Assembly (NCBI RefSeq): GCF_025145645.1
Contig: NZ_CP102252.1
Location: forward strand, 2,356,001-2,420,000
Reading direction: 5' to 3'
Length of the DNA: 64,000 bases
DNA from: Alistipes senegalensis JC50
GTDB taxonomy: Bacteria > Bacteroidota > Bacteroidia > Bacteroidales > Rikenellaceae
Shown here piece by piece: positions 50,990 through 58,987 of this stretch. Numbering within the stretch: position 1 is the first letter of the stretch; every line of letters starts with the position of its first letter. The notes under the pieces are model-generated. The model had not been told where the DNA came from, did no database searches, and worked only from the letters and a program-made list of their open reading frames with translations. The translations under genes and the position numbers were made by a program.

Positions 50990-53118
50990 AAATTCTTCAG
51001 GGTGTAATCAATCATTTTCTGTCTTATGTGTGCCGTTGCGTCGGGCAACATCGAGTGATTCTGATCGGGATACACCATCATGTCGTACTGCTTGCCGGCG
51101 CGGTTCAGCGCCCGGGTCATCTCCACGGTGTTCTGGAAATGGACGTTGTCGTCGGCCGTGCCGTGGATGATCAGCAGGCGCGTCCGCTTGTCGTCGAGCA
51201 TCCGCGCGAAGTTGATCGGCGAATTGTCGTCGTAACCCGCGGCGTTGTACTGCGGGAGGTTGTTGTAAATTTCGGTGTAGATCGTGTCGTAATAGCGCCA
51301 CGAGGTGACGGGCGCCACGGCGATCGCCATGCGGAACAGCCCGTGCCCCTTCATGGCGCAGCTCAGGGCCATGAATCCGCCGTAGGACCAGCCGTAGATG
51401 CCGATGCGCGCGGGGTCCACCCAGGGCTGCGACGCCATGTAGCGGGCCGTCGAGATCTGATCCTCGGTTTCGAGGGCTCCCAGGCGTCCGTAGGTGAGTT
51501 TCTTGAACTTCTCGCCCCGGAATCCCGTGCCGCGGCCGTCGGCACAGACCACGATATAGCCTTTGTCGGCCAAAGCATCCTCCCAGTCCAGCGACCAGCG
51601 GTCGCGGACCGACTGTGAGCCGGGGCCCGAATATTGCGTCAGCAGCACGGGATAGCGCTGCGAGGGGTCGAAGCCGCGGGGTTTGACGATGCAGGCGTTG
51701 AGCGTGTCGCCGCGCTCGGTCGTGAATGTGAAGAACTCCTTGACGGGGCGTTCCGATGCCGCCAGCTCCTCGCGCAGCTTGCGGCTGTCGGCCAGCGTGC
51801 GGATCACCCGGCCTTCGGCGTCGCAGACCTCCGTGACGTTGGGCGTCGCGGCGTTGGAGAAGGTGGTGATGAAGTATTTCATGCCGGGAGCCGGGGCGGC
51901 GGTGTAGTAGCCTTCGCCCGCGGTGAGGCGCCGCTTGTCCTTGCCGTCGAGACGTATGCTGTAAAGGTTGCGGCGCAGCGGCGAGGTCTCGGTCGAGAGG
52001 TACCAGACGCGTTTGCCGTCGCATCCCACGACCTCGGTGACCTCCCAGTCGCCCCGGGTCACCTGTCCGAGAATGCCCCGGCGGAGGCTGTACAGGTAGA
52101 GGTGCATGAATCCCGTGTGGCTCTCCTGCCGCACGAGGAAGCGGTCCTTGTCGATGAACGTCACGGTCTTGTCATCGACCCGTTCGACATACTGCCGGGC
52201 GCGTTCCTCGTAGACCGTGCGCTGGGCTCCGTGGGGCTCGCAGACGATCATTTCGAAGGTGTTCTGACGCCGGTTGAGGCGGTAATACCAGGGCCGTCCG
52301 TCGGGCGTCCACCCGATGCGGGGGATGTACTGGTCGGTTTCGGGACCCGTGTCGATGCGCTCCTTCGCACCGGTCGAGAGGTCCGCCACCCAGAGCTGGA
52401 CCACCGAATTGCGTTCCCCGGCCTTGGGGTATTTGAACGAGTAGGCCCGGTTGTAGAGCTTGCCGTCGAAGCGCATCATCTCCATCAGCGGCACTTCGCT
52501 TTCGTCGAAACGCAGGTAGGCGATGCGGCGGCTGTCGGGCGAGAAGGCGTAGGCGCGCGTGATGCCGAACTCCTCTTCGTAGACCCAGTCGGTCGTGCCG
52601 TTGATGACCTGATTCCACGCTCCGTCGTCGGTGATGCGGCGCGTGGTCTGCGCGGCGATGTCGTAGACGTAGAGGTCGTTGCCGTCGGAGTAGGCGATGC
52701 GCTGTCCGTCGGGCGAGAACGAGGCGTCGCGCGGCGCTTCGGCCTGCCGCAGCACGGGCTGCACGCGGTTGTCGCGGATGAGCGAATAGGAGGTGGTGTA
52801 GGAGTGGCGGTAGATGGGTTTGCGCCCCGAGGCGACGAGGATCGTCCGCTCGTCGGGCGAAAAGAGGTAGTCGCTGATAATCAGATCGGGCGCGGGCGAC
52901 GGGAGCAGGCTCTCGCCGGGAGCATCCGTGGCATAGCTGTAACGGAGTATATTGTTTTTTTCGAGCGTGGTGTAGTGCTCGCCGTCGGCCGTGGGGCGGA
53001 TGCCGCGCACCGATTCGTTCAGGCTGCGCAGGCGGGCGATTCCGGCGTATTCGTTCTGGGCGTATGCTGTCCCGGTTGCCAATAGCAGTCCGGAAAGAAT
53101 AATTAATTTGTTTATCAC
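50986..53118 (-). CDS. Dipeptidyl peptidase IV (S9B)
   Basis: Removes N-terminal X-Pro dipeptides in the periplasm or at the surface. The 710 residues contain a signal peptide (1-21, ending AYAQ), an eight-blade propeller domain (about 40-450) with the double-glutamate segment VYEEEFG that binds the peptide N-terminus, and a hydrolase domain. Catalytic serine in GWSYGGFMALS, aspartate in GTADDNVHFQ, histidine in DQNHSM. Coupled to ogt downstream; copy D of the dispersed repeat follows its start region on the other strand. Confidence 0.97.
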   Translation of the reverse strand: MINKLIILSGLLLATGTAYAQNEYAGIARLRSLNESVRGIRPTADGEHYTTLEKNNILRYSYATDAPGESLLPSPAPDLIISDYLFSPDERTILVASGRKPIYRHSYTTSYSLIRDNRVQPVLRQAEAPRDASFSPDGQRIAYSDGNDLYVYDIAAQTTRRITDDGAWNQVINGTTDWVYEEEFGITRAYAFSPDSRRIAYLRFDESEVPLMEMMRFDGKLYNRAYSFKYPKAGERNSVVQLWVADLSTGAKERIDTGPETDQYIPRIGWTPDGRPWYYRLNRRQNTFEMIVCEPHGAQRTVYEERARQYVERVDDKTVTFIDKDRFLVRQESHTGFMHLYLYSLRRGILGQVTRGDWEVTEVVGCDGKRVWYLSTETSPLRRNLYSIRLDGKDKRRLTAGEGYYTAAPAPGMKYFITTFSNAATPNVTEVCDAEGRVIRTLADSRKLREELAASERPVKEFFTFTTERGDTLNACIVKPRGFDPSQRYPVLLTQYSGPGSQSVRDRWSLDWEDALADKGYIVVCADGRGTGFRGEKFKKLTYGRLGALETEDQISTARYMASQPWVDPARIGIYGWSYGGFMALSCAMKGHGLFRMAIAVAPVTSWRYYDTIYTEIYNNLPQYNAAGYDDNSPINFARMLDDKRTRLLIIHGTADDNVHFQNTVEMTRALNRAGKQYDMMVYPDQNHSMLPDATAHIRQKMIDYTLKNL

Positions 53119-53148
53119 GGTTGTTCTGTCTTTTTTGCGTTGCAGCGT

Positions 53149-53211
53149 AAGTCCCCTCCGAGGAGGGGATTTAGGGGTGGGTCAGATTTGTAAACGCCAC
53201 CCGTGGCGGCG
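53149..53211 (+). repeat. Palindromic intergenic repeat, copy D
   Basis: AAGTCCCCTCCGAGGAGGGG, then a TTTAGGGGTGGGTCAGATTT spacer, then GTAAACGCCACCCGTGGCGG. It lies upstream of the dipeptidyl peptidase gene, in the gap 53119-53273, which holds no gene. Confidence 0.85.
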
Positions 53212-53273
53212 ACTGCGACCGGCGGATACGCAAATTCGGTGCGGGACCGGATTTTGTTTCAGTTCCCGGTTGC

Positions 53274-53960
53274 TTAAATGTCCTCTATGTCGAAATCGTA
53301 GCCCAGCCGCTTGCCGGTCACGAATTTCGAATTGTCCATCTTGGTGTTGAACTGATCGACCGTCACGCGCTTGTTCTCCTCGTAGGGAGGCATCAGCAGG
53401 TCGAAGTTCAGCGCGAAGTCGATCGCCGATTCGAGAATCGGCACCAGCGCGTCGCGGTCCAGCTCCTCCCGGCCGAAATCCGCGGCCCGCATCGAGGTCT
53501 GCTGCTTGCCTTCGACGAAGTAGCGGCGTTCGCGGTTGATGAAGATGCGGCCGATCAGATACCCTTCGTCGGCGTTGCGGTTGAACTTGAACGAGTCGGA
53601 AAGGAAGTTGTAGATGTTGACCAGTCCGCAGTAGGAGTTCTCGCGGTCGGCCGCGACGTAGGGATTCTGCCAGATGGGGTGCCCGTCTTCGAATTCGAAA
53701 ACGTCGGTGTGCATCTGGAAGATCAGGATGTCGTTGGCGACTTGCAGCTGGGCTTCGAACTTGCCGCGGTCGCGGTATTCGAGGCGCACGCGGCGGTCGA
53801 GTTTGCCGTCCAGCTCGTCGTCCATCTCCGAGGCCATCTCGAACAGCGTCTCTTTCAGGGTGTTGAATGCCGCGAACGAGTTGTCGAAGACCTTCTGTTT
53901 GAGGGTCGATTTGCGGATGATCGTATCGAGTATCCTGGCTCTCAGCGGGGTTGTTTCCAT
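53274..53960 (-). CDS. Conserved protein of unknown function
   Basis: No named family recognised. The 228-residue product looks soluble, with no signal or membrane segment. It opens with a basic helix (LRARILDTIIRKSTLKQKVFDNSFAAFNTLKETLFEMA, in part), then strand-rich segments RRVRLEYRDRGKFEAQLQVAND and VFEFEDGHPIWQNPYV, and ends GKRLGYDFDIEDI. ATG 53960 (METTPL) chosen; the in-frame extension above it crosses copy E of the repeat and is not coding. It lies in a minus-strand row with the glucosaminidase and the peptidase. Confidence 0.7.
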   Translation of the reverse strand: METTPLRARILDTIIRKSTLKQKVFDNSFAAFNTLKETLFEMASEMDDELDGKLDRRVRLEYRDRGKFEAQLQVANDILIFQMHTDVFEFEDGHPIWQNPYVAADRENSYCGLVNIYNFLSDSFKFNRNADEGYLIGRIFINRERRYFVEGKQQTSMRAADFGREELDRDALVPILESAIDFALNFDLLMPPYEENKRVTVDQFNTKMDNSKFVTGKRLGYDFDIEDI

Positions 53961-54014
53961 ATGTTTCAGTTTATCGTTTGTTCGTTTTTCGGTCCGGTTC
54001 GCGCCTGTGCCGGT

Positions 54015-54078
54015 CGCCGCCTTCGGCGTCGTTTGCAAATCCGACTCACCCCCAAACCCCCGCCCCAGGCGGGGGCTT
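54015..54078 (-). repeat. Palindromic intergenic repeat, copy E
   Basis: Read on the minus strand: AAGCCCCCGCCTGGGGCGGG, TTTGGGGGTGAGTCGGATTT spacer, then GCAAACGACGCCGAAGGCGG. Best match to copy B. It lies between the glucosaminidase stop and the next minus-strand gene. Confidence 0.85.
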
Positions 54079-54089
54079 GCGTGCCCCGG

Positions 54090-54108
54090 CCCTTCGGCAG
54101 GCTCAGGG
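54090..54108. repeat. CCCTTCGGCAGGCTCAGGG intergenic motif
   Basis: This partly palindromic 19-mer sits next to repeat copy E. I recall near-identical strings from intergenic DNA of several unrelated bacteria; not verified here. Confidence 0.45.
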
Positions 54109-54148
54109 ACCGGCGGCAAAATCGGCGTGTCGGGCGGTTTCTGCTTTT

Positions 54149-55153
54149 TTACTTTATCCGTATCTGGCGCCCCTGTTCCAGCTCCTCGCCGGGCCTGAGC
54201 TTGTTGAGCTTTTCGATCGACCGCGTGCGGATGGCGTAGGACTGGCCGACGGAGTAGGCCGTCTCGCCCCGGCGCGCGATGTGGTGCCGGGAGTTGCCCG
54301 TCCAGCGCTTCTTCTTGCGCTCGATGTAGACCGTCTCGCCCGGCACGGGCTGCGCCTGCTTGTCTTTCAGATCGTTGAACTTGCGCAGGTTGCGCGGCGA
54401 AATGCGGAATTTGCGGCCGATGTTCTCGAACGTGTCGTTCTCCTTGGCCGTGACGTAGTGCACGCCGTTGGTGGCATAGACGTTGTAGCCCGCATGGGCG
54501 TTGATCGTCACGCGGTAGTTGTCCGGATCGACGGCCGTTCCGGCCTCGGCCGTGCGTTCCACGCTGCTCTGCTCTGCGAACCACTCCTCGGGGTCGCGCG
54601 GAAGCCCGTAGCGCGTGGCGTAGAGGCGCATGCCGTCGGGACGGTCCAGCAGGTAGAGCTGGTTCTCCTCGATGACCCGCACGAGCCGCTGGGCGTAGTC
54701 GGGGGCCGTGGCGTATCCGGCGGCCTTCAGACCCCGCGCCCAGCTCTTGTAGTCGTCGGACGGATAGGCGAAGAGCGAGTCGTAGCGCGGCTGCGAGTCG
54801 AGAAACTCGGCGTGGTCCTGGTAGGAGGCTTCGACCGAGGGGTACGAACGGAAACATTCGCCCTTGGCGTCGTCGTCGTGGTAGACCTTCTCGCCGGTCC
54901 AGTTGCGCTTGCACTTGATGCCGAAGTGGTTGTTGGACTTCATCGACAGCAGGCTGTTGCCGCAGTCGGATTCGAGGATGCCCTGCGCCATGGTGATGCT
55001 TGCCGGGATGCCGTAGCGCTCCATGTGGGCCACGGCGATCGACATGTAGCGGCTGATGTATTCTTCGCGTGTCTGGCGCACCTGCGCCCCGAGCTGCACC
55101 GCGCAGCAGAGGAGGATTCCCGCGAGGGATATTGCTTTTTTGGAAAAAGTCAT
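54149..55153 (-). CDS. Glucosaminidase with LysM domains (peptidoglycan hydrolase)
   Basis: Exported cell-wall enzyme of 334 residues. A signal peptide (1-23) is followed by a FlgJ/AcmA-type glucosaminidase domain (about 30-165: ITMAQGILESDCGNSLLSMKSNNHFGIKC with the catalytic glutamate, and SYQDHAEFLDSQPRYDSLF). Two LysM-like domains follow (about 225-275: VTAKENDTFENIGRKFRISP; about 287-334: HHIARRGETAYSVGQSYAIR). Probably binds and trims peptidoglycan during growth. Its promoter overlaps that of the divergent DUF4254 gene. Confidence 0.92.
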   Translation of the reverse strand: MTFSKKAISLAGILLCCAVQLGAQVRQTREEYISRYMSIAVAHMERYGIPASITMAQGILESDCGNSLLSMKSNNHFGIKCKRNWTGEKVYHDDDAKGECFRSYPSVEASYQDHAEFLDSQPRYDSLFAYPSDDYKSWARGLKAAGYATAPDYAQRLVRVIEENQLYLLDRPDGMRLYATRYGLPRDPEEWFAEQSSVERTAEAGTAVDPDNYRVTINAHAGYNVYATNGVHYVTAKENDTFENIGRKFRISPRNLRKFNDLKDKQAQPVPGETVYIERKKKRWTGNSRHHIARRGETAYSVGQSYAIRTRSIEKLNKLRPGEELEQGRQIRIK

Positions 55154-55161
55154 TATCTTTG
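55132..55161 (+). promoter_or_regulatory. Promoter for DUF4254-GT9
   Basis: TTG (55132-55134), 19 bases, TATCTTTG (55154-55161); the -33 half lies inside the signal-peptide codons of the divergent glucosaminidase gene. Confidence 0.8.
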
Positions 55162-55176
55162 TTTAACAGTTACCGA

Positions 55177-55207
55177 CAAAGGTATAATTTTCCGATGAAA
55201 ATAACAA
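55177..55207 (-). promoter_or_regulatory. Promoter for the glucosaminidase gene
   Basis: On the minus strand TTG (55207-55205), 20 bases, TACCTTTG (55184-55177), 24 bases ahead of the ATG and facing the DUF4254 promoter. Confidence 0.7.
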
Positions 55208-55228
55208 TAATCGAATAAACCCTAAGCT

Positions 55229-55834
55229 ATGTTTACCGAAAACGCGAATCGTATTTTCAACCGTTCTATCGAAGATTATCACCGCTGGGACGATGTCGAT
55301 CATCCGATCGACAATCCCTATGCTCCGGGAACGATCGACCACCTGCTTTATCATAAGAACTGGATCGACACCGTGCAGTGGCATCTGGAGGACATCATCC
55401 GCGATCCGGAGATCGACCCGGCCGAGGCGCTGAAGATCAAGCGCCGCATCGACAAGTCGAACCAGGACCGCACGGACATGGTGGAGTACGTGGATTCCTA
55501 CCTGCTGGACAAATACAAGGAGGTCGTGCCGGCGCCCGACGCCCGGCTGAACACCGAAACCCCGGCGTGGGCCATCGACCGGCTGTCGATCCTCGCCCTG
55601 AAAATCTATCATATGGCGCGCGAGGCGGAGCGCACGGATGTCGATGACGAACACCGTGCGGCCTGCCGGAAGAAGCTCGGCGTGCTGTTGTCGCAGCAGG
55701 CCGACCTTTCGCGGGCCATCGAGGAGCTGATCGAGGACATCGAAGCGGGTCGCAAGTACATGAAAACCTACAAGCAGATGAAGATGTACAACGACCCGGC
55801 GCTGAATCCGGTACTCTATGGGCAGAAGAAATAG
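55229..55834 (+). CDS. DUF4254 domain protein
   Basis: Soluble 201-residue protein, mostly helical, with the DUF4254 features NPYAPGTIDHLLYHKNWIDTVQWHLEDIIRDPEID (in part), RRIDKSNQDRTDMVEYVD and ALKIYHMAREAER. Function is unknown; in Bacteroidetes it regularly precedes a glycosyltransferase family 9 gene, as here, where the two overlap by 17 bases. A role in surface-glycan or LPS assembly is an inference from that linkage. Confidence 0.88.
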   Translation: MFTENANRIFNRSIEDYHRWDDVDHPIDNPYAPGTIDHLLYHKNWIDTVQWHLEDIIRDPEIDPAEALKIKRRIDKSNQDRTDMVEYVDSYLLDKYKEVVPAPDARLNTETPAWAIDRLSILALKIYHMAREAERTDVDDEHRAACRKKLGVLLSQQADLSRAIEELIEDIEAGRKYMKTYKQMKMYNDPALNPVLYGQKK

Positions 55835-56843
55835 GGAGCTGCCGCGTCATCTGCTGGTGCTGCGGACCTCGGCGATGGGCGATGTGGCGATGCTGCCGCA
55901 TGCGCTCCGGGCGCTGATGTCGGCCTATCCCGACCTGCGGGTCACGGTGGCGACGCGGCCGATGTTCAAACCCTTCTTCGAGGGGCTCGGCGTGGATTTT
56001 CTCGATGTCGATCTCAAAGGCGTCCACCACTCCCTGCGGGGCATGTGGCGGCTGGCGGCCGAGGCCCGGCGGCTGGGCGTGGACGCCGTGGCCGACGTGC
56101 ACGACGTGCTGCGCTCCCGGGCGTTCCGCCTGTCGATGACTCTCCACGGCATCCCCGTGGCCTTCATCCACAAGGGCCGCGCGGAAAAACGGCGGTTCAT
56201 CCGCTGCGGAAGCCGCGGCATGGAGCCGCTGCGCCACACCGTGCTGCGCTACTGCGACACGTTCCGGCGGCTGGGGTTCGTGTTCGATGATCCGGAGCCG
56301 GTCCGCCGGCAGGAGCGGCCCGATCCGTTCGGCCCCAAGGAGGGCGTCTGGGTGGGCTTCGCGCCGTTTTCGGCCCAGCGGGGCAAGACCTATCCCGAAG
56401 AGCTGAGCCGCGAGGCGGTGCGGCTGCTGGCGGAGCGTTACGACCGGGTCTTCATCCACGGCGGCGGAGGCGGCGAGCAACGCTTCGCCGAGGAGATGGA
56501 GCGCACGTATCCCAACGTCACGGCGTTGTTCGGCAAGGTCGGCCTCGACGGGGAGATGGACCTGATCGCCGACCTCGACTGCGTGGTGTCGATGGATTCG
56601 CTGGTCATGCACCTCGCGGCGCTCGTGGCGACGCCCGTGGTGTCGGTGTGGGGAGCGACGCATCCCGGGCTGGGATTTCTGGGCTACGGGTGCGATCCGC
56701 GGGGCGTGCTGCAAGCCGACATGGCGTGCCGTCCCTGTTCGGTATTCGGCAGCAAGCCCTGCCGCTACGGCGACTACCGCTGTCTGAAAGCCGTGCCCCC
56801 CGCGATGATCGCCGAACGGGTCCGGCTGCTTGTCGGACGATGA
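55818..56843 (+). CDS. Glycosyltransferase family 9 (heptosyltransferase-like)
   Basis: The 341-residue GT-B enzyme has the GT9 opening HLLVLRTSAMGDVAMLPHALRAL and the nucleotide-sugar region WVGFAPFSAQRGKTYPEE. In VVSMDSLVMHLAALVATPVVSVWGATHP the S-D-S and H-A pairs match heptosyltransferase donor-site residues. Bacteroidetes generally make short LPS without classical heptose, so the sugar is uncertain. Start ATG 55818 overlaps DUF4254, indicating coupling. Confidence 0.92.
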   Translation: MGRRNRELPRHLLVLRTSAMGDVAMLPHALRALMSAYPDLRVTVATRPMFKPFFEGLGVDFLDVDLKGVHHSLRGMWRLAAEARRLGVDAVADVHDVLRSRAFRLSMTLHGIPVAFIHKGRAEKRRFIRCGSRGMEPLRHTVLRYCDTFRRLGFVFDDPEPVRRQERPDPFGPKEGVWVGFAPFSAQRGKTYPEELSREAVRLLAERYDRVFIHGGGGGEQRFAEEMERTYPNVTALFGKVGLDGEMDLIADLDCVVSMDSLVMHLAALVATPVVSVWGATHPGLGFLGYGCDPRGVLQADMACRPCSVFGSKPCRYGDYRCLKAVPPAMIAERVRLLVGR

Positions 56844-56855
56844 CGAAACGAAAAA

Positions 56856-56884
56856 GCCTCCGGACGACCGGAGGCTCTTTTTTT
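56856..56884. terminator. Terminator of the DUF4254-GT9 unit
   Basis: GCCTCCGG, loop ACGA, CCGGAGGC, then CTC-free T tract after one TC step (56876-56884); five A residues on the left allow use by the convergent lipocalin gene as well. Confidence 0.9.
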
Positions 56885-56897
56885 GCCGCAGCCGCGG

Positions 56898-57467
56898 TTA
56901 ATCGGCTTTGGTGTAGACCGTTCCGGTTCCCTCGATCGTCAGGGTGTATTTGCCCTCGGCGTCCTTGGTGATCACGCCCGTCTCGGTGAAGCCGATGGTC
57001 TGGCCGTTGCCGATGCTCTCTCCTTTGAGCAGGATTTTGTCGGCCTCGCCCTGGAGCTCCCACGACGTGTAGACCAGCGTGGCCATGTTGATCGACTGCG
57101 CAACGCCTTCGATCCGGATTTCGACGCCCATCACGCCCTCGGGGTCGATCGGATCGGGCATCGTCCACCGGCCTATGGCTTCGGCGTAGGTGGGGTCGGT
57201 GGCGATCTTCGTGGCCGCGGCGCCGTCCTCCAGTTTGCCCGTGTAGTCCACGACGACCGGAGCGCCCGGCAGCAGGCCGTTGGCCTCGCTCTTGTCGGCG
57301 TCCGTCGTCGAGAAGGTGTAGGTGATGTCGGCTGTCGGTGCCTTGACGGTGACGGTGTTCATCGAAGCGTCGGCGATGAAGCCCTCGAAAAACTTCGGGG
57401 TATTGTCGGCGCAGGCTGCCAGCCCGCAGAGGGCCGCGGCAGTCGTCAGGAGTTTGATGCTTTTCAT
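56898..57467 (-). CDS. Lipocalin-like lipoprotein
   Basis: 189 residues with a lipoprotein signal (MKSIKLLTTAAALCGLAAC, Cys19). The mature part is beta-rich: an early OB-like strand set (KFFEGFIADASMNTVTVKAPTADITYTF, in part), then a lipocalin-like segment with AIGRWTMPDPIDPEGVMGVEI and TETGVITKDAEGKYTLTIEG. Bacteroides proteins of this pattern are annotated lipocalin family; ligand unknown. It starts 12 bases after nfnB, so it is probably read with it. Confidence 0.75.
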   Translation of the reverse strand: MKSIKLLTTAAALCGLAACADNTPKFFEGFIADASMNTVTVKAPTADITYTFSTTDADKSEANGLLPGAPVVVDYTGKLEDGAAATKIATDPTYAEAIGRWTMPDPIDPEGVMGVEIRIEGVAQSINMATLVYTSWELQGEADKILLKGESIGNGQTIGFTETGVITKDAEGKYTLTIEGTGTVYTKAD

Positions 57468-57479
57468 TGGCTTGTATTG

Positions 57480-58865
57480 TTAACGTTTTTTGATGTATTC
57501 GTCGATCGCCCGGGCCGCCGTGCGTCCGGCGCCCATAGCCAGAATCACCGTCGCGGCGCCCGTCACGGCGTCGCCTCCGGCGAAGACGCCCTTGCGGGTG
57601 GTGGCTCCGTGCTCGTCGGCCGTGATGCATCCCCGGCGGTTGGTTTCGAGACCTTCGGTCGTCGCCGCCAGCAGCGGGTTGGGCGAGGTGCCCAGCGCCA
57701 TGATGACCACGTCGCAGGCGATCTCGAACTCCGAGCCCTCCTTCACCACCGGCGACCGGCGGCCGCTTTCGTCGGGTTCGCCCAACTCCATCTCCACGCA
57801 CCGCAGACCCGTCACCCAGCCCTGCTCGTCGCCGAGGACCTCGGTGGGGTTGGTCAGCATGCGGAAGCGGATGCCCTCCTCGCGGGCGTGGTGGACCTCT
57901 TCGACGCGCGCCGGGAGCTCCTTTTCCGAACGGCGGTAGACGATCGTCGCCTCGGCGCCCAGCCGCCGGGCCGTGCGCACGGCGTCCATCGCCACGTTGC
58001 CGCCGCCCACGACCACCACGCGCCGTCCGACGTAGATCGGGGTGTCGTACTCCTTGTCATAGGCGTGCATCAGGTTGGCCCGCGTGAGGAATTCGTTGGC
58101 CGAGACCACGCCGTTGAGGTTCTCGCCCGGGATGCCCATGAAGCGGGGCAGTCCGGCGCCCGAGCCGATGAAAACGGCGCCGTAACCCTCTTCGTCCAGC
58201 AGCGAGTCGATCGTCACGGTGCGGCCCACGATCACGTCGGTCTCGATCTCGACGCCCAGCCGCTCGACCTGAGCGATCTCGCGCGCCACGATGCGCTCCT
58301 TCGGGAGGCGGAACTCGGGGATGCCGTAGACCAGCACGCCGCCCACCTTGTGCAGCGCCTCGAAGATCTTCACGGTGTAGCCCATCCGCGCCAGATCGCT
58401 GGCGCAGGCCAGTCCGGCCGGGCCGCTGCCGATGACGGCCACTTTGCGGCCGTTGCGCACGGCGGCGGGCTGTACGGGTGCGCCGTGTTCGAGTTTCCAG
58501 TCGCCGACGAAGCGTTCCAGCTTGCCCACGGCCACCGGTTCGCCCTTGATGCCCAGGACGCACGACCCTTCGCACTGGCTCTCCTGCGGGCAGACGCGGC
58601 CGCAGATCGAGGGCAGCGAACTGTCCTCGGAGATGATGTCGGCGGCCTCCTGCAACCGGCCTTCGTGCAGGGCGGCGATGAAGTCGGGGATGCGGATGCC
58701 CACGGGGCAGGCCGCCACGCAGCGGGGATTCTTGCAATGCAGACAGCGCGAGGCTTCGAGTGCGGCCTCTTCGAGGTCGTAGCCGTAGCAGACCTCTTCG
58801 AAATTGGCGGCCCGGATCGCCGGGTCCTGTTCGCGCACGGGGACGCGGGGTATTTTGTTTGCCAT
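57480..58865 (-). CDS. nfnB: NfnB / glutamate-synthase-small-subunit-like flavoprotein
   Basis: The 461-residue protein has an N-terminal [4Fe-4S] domain (CLHCKNPRCVAACPVGI, about 37-53, and CPQESQCEGSCVLG), an FAD site (VAVIGSGPAGLACASDLARMGY) and an NADPH site (VVVVGGGNVAMDAVRTARRLG). The family includes GltD and NfnB. No GltB large subunit is nearby and nfnA lies directly upstream, which favours the NADH-dependent reduced ferredoxin:NADP+ oxidoreductase (bifurcating NfnAB) or the related sulfide dehydrogenase. Confidence 0.88.
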   Translation of the reverse strand: MANKIPRVPVREQDPAIRAANFEEVCYGYDLEEAALEASRCLHCKNPRCVAACPVGIRIPDFIAALHEGRLQEAADIISEDSSLPSICGRVCPQESQCEGSCVLGIKGEPVAVGKLERFVGDWKLEHGAPVQPAAVRNGRKVAVIGSGPAGLACASDLARMGYTVKIFEALHKVGGVLVYGIPEFRLPKERIVAREIAQVERLGVEIETDVIVGRTVTIDSLLDEEGYGAVFIGSGAGLPRFMGIPGENLNGVVSANEFLTRANLMHAYDKEYDTPIYVGRRVVVVGGGNVAMDAVRTARRLGAEATIVYRRSEKELPARVEEVHHAREEGIRFRMLTNPTEVLGDEQGWVTGLRCVEMELGEPDESGRRSPVVKEGSEFEIACDVVIMALGTSPNPLLAATTEGLETNRRGCITADEHGATTRKGVFAGGDAVTGAATVILAMGAGRTAARAIDEYIKKR

Positions 58866-58877
58866 AACTTTAGATCA

Positions 58878-58987
58878 GGTGAAAGGTGAAAAGTAAAAGG
58901 TTAAAAGTGGAATGAGACTGGTACGGTCTGTAATGACCCATAAAATACCTTTCACATTTCACTTTTAATCTTTAACCTGTTTTACTT
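58878..58987. repeat. Long AT-rich inverted repeat between nfnA and nfnB
   Basis: The left arm (58878-58915) contains AGTAAAAGGTTAAAAGTG. The right arm (58943-58987) is its imperfect complement, CACTTTTAATCTTTAACC followed by TGTTTTACTT. The spacer is about 27 bases. It covers the nfnA stop and ends 12 bases before the nfnB ATG on the mRNA. Confidence 0.6.

Noticed and set aside
57480..58865. Glutamate synthase small subunit (GltD)
   Set aside because: No large subunit is adjacent, while the NfnA-type partner is directly upstream; NfnB fits better, although GltD function is not formally excluded.
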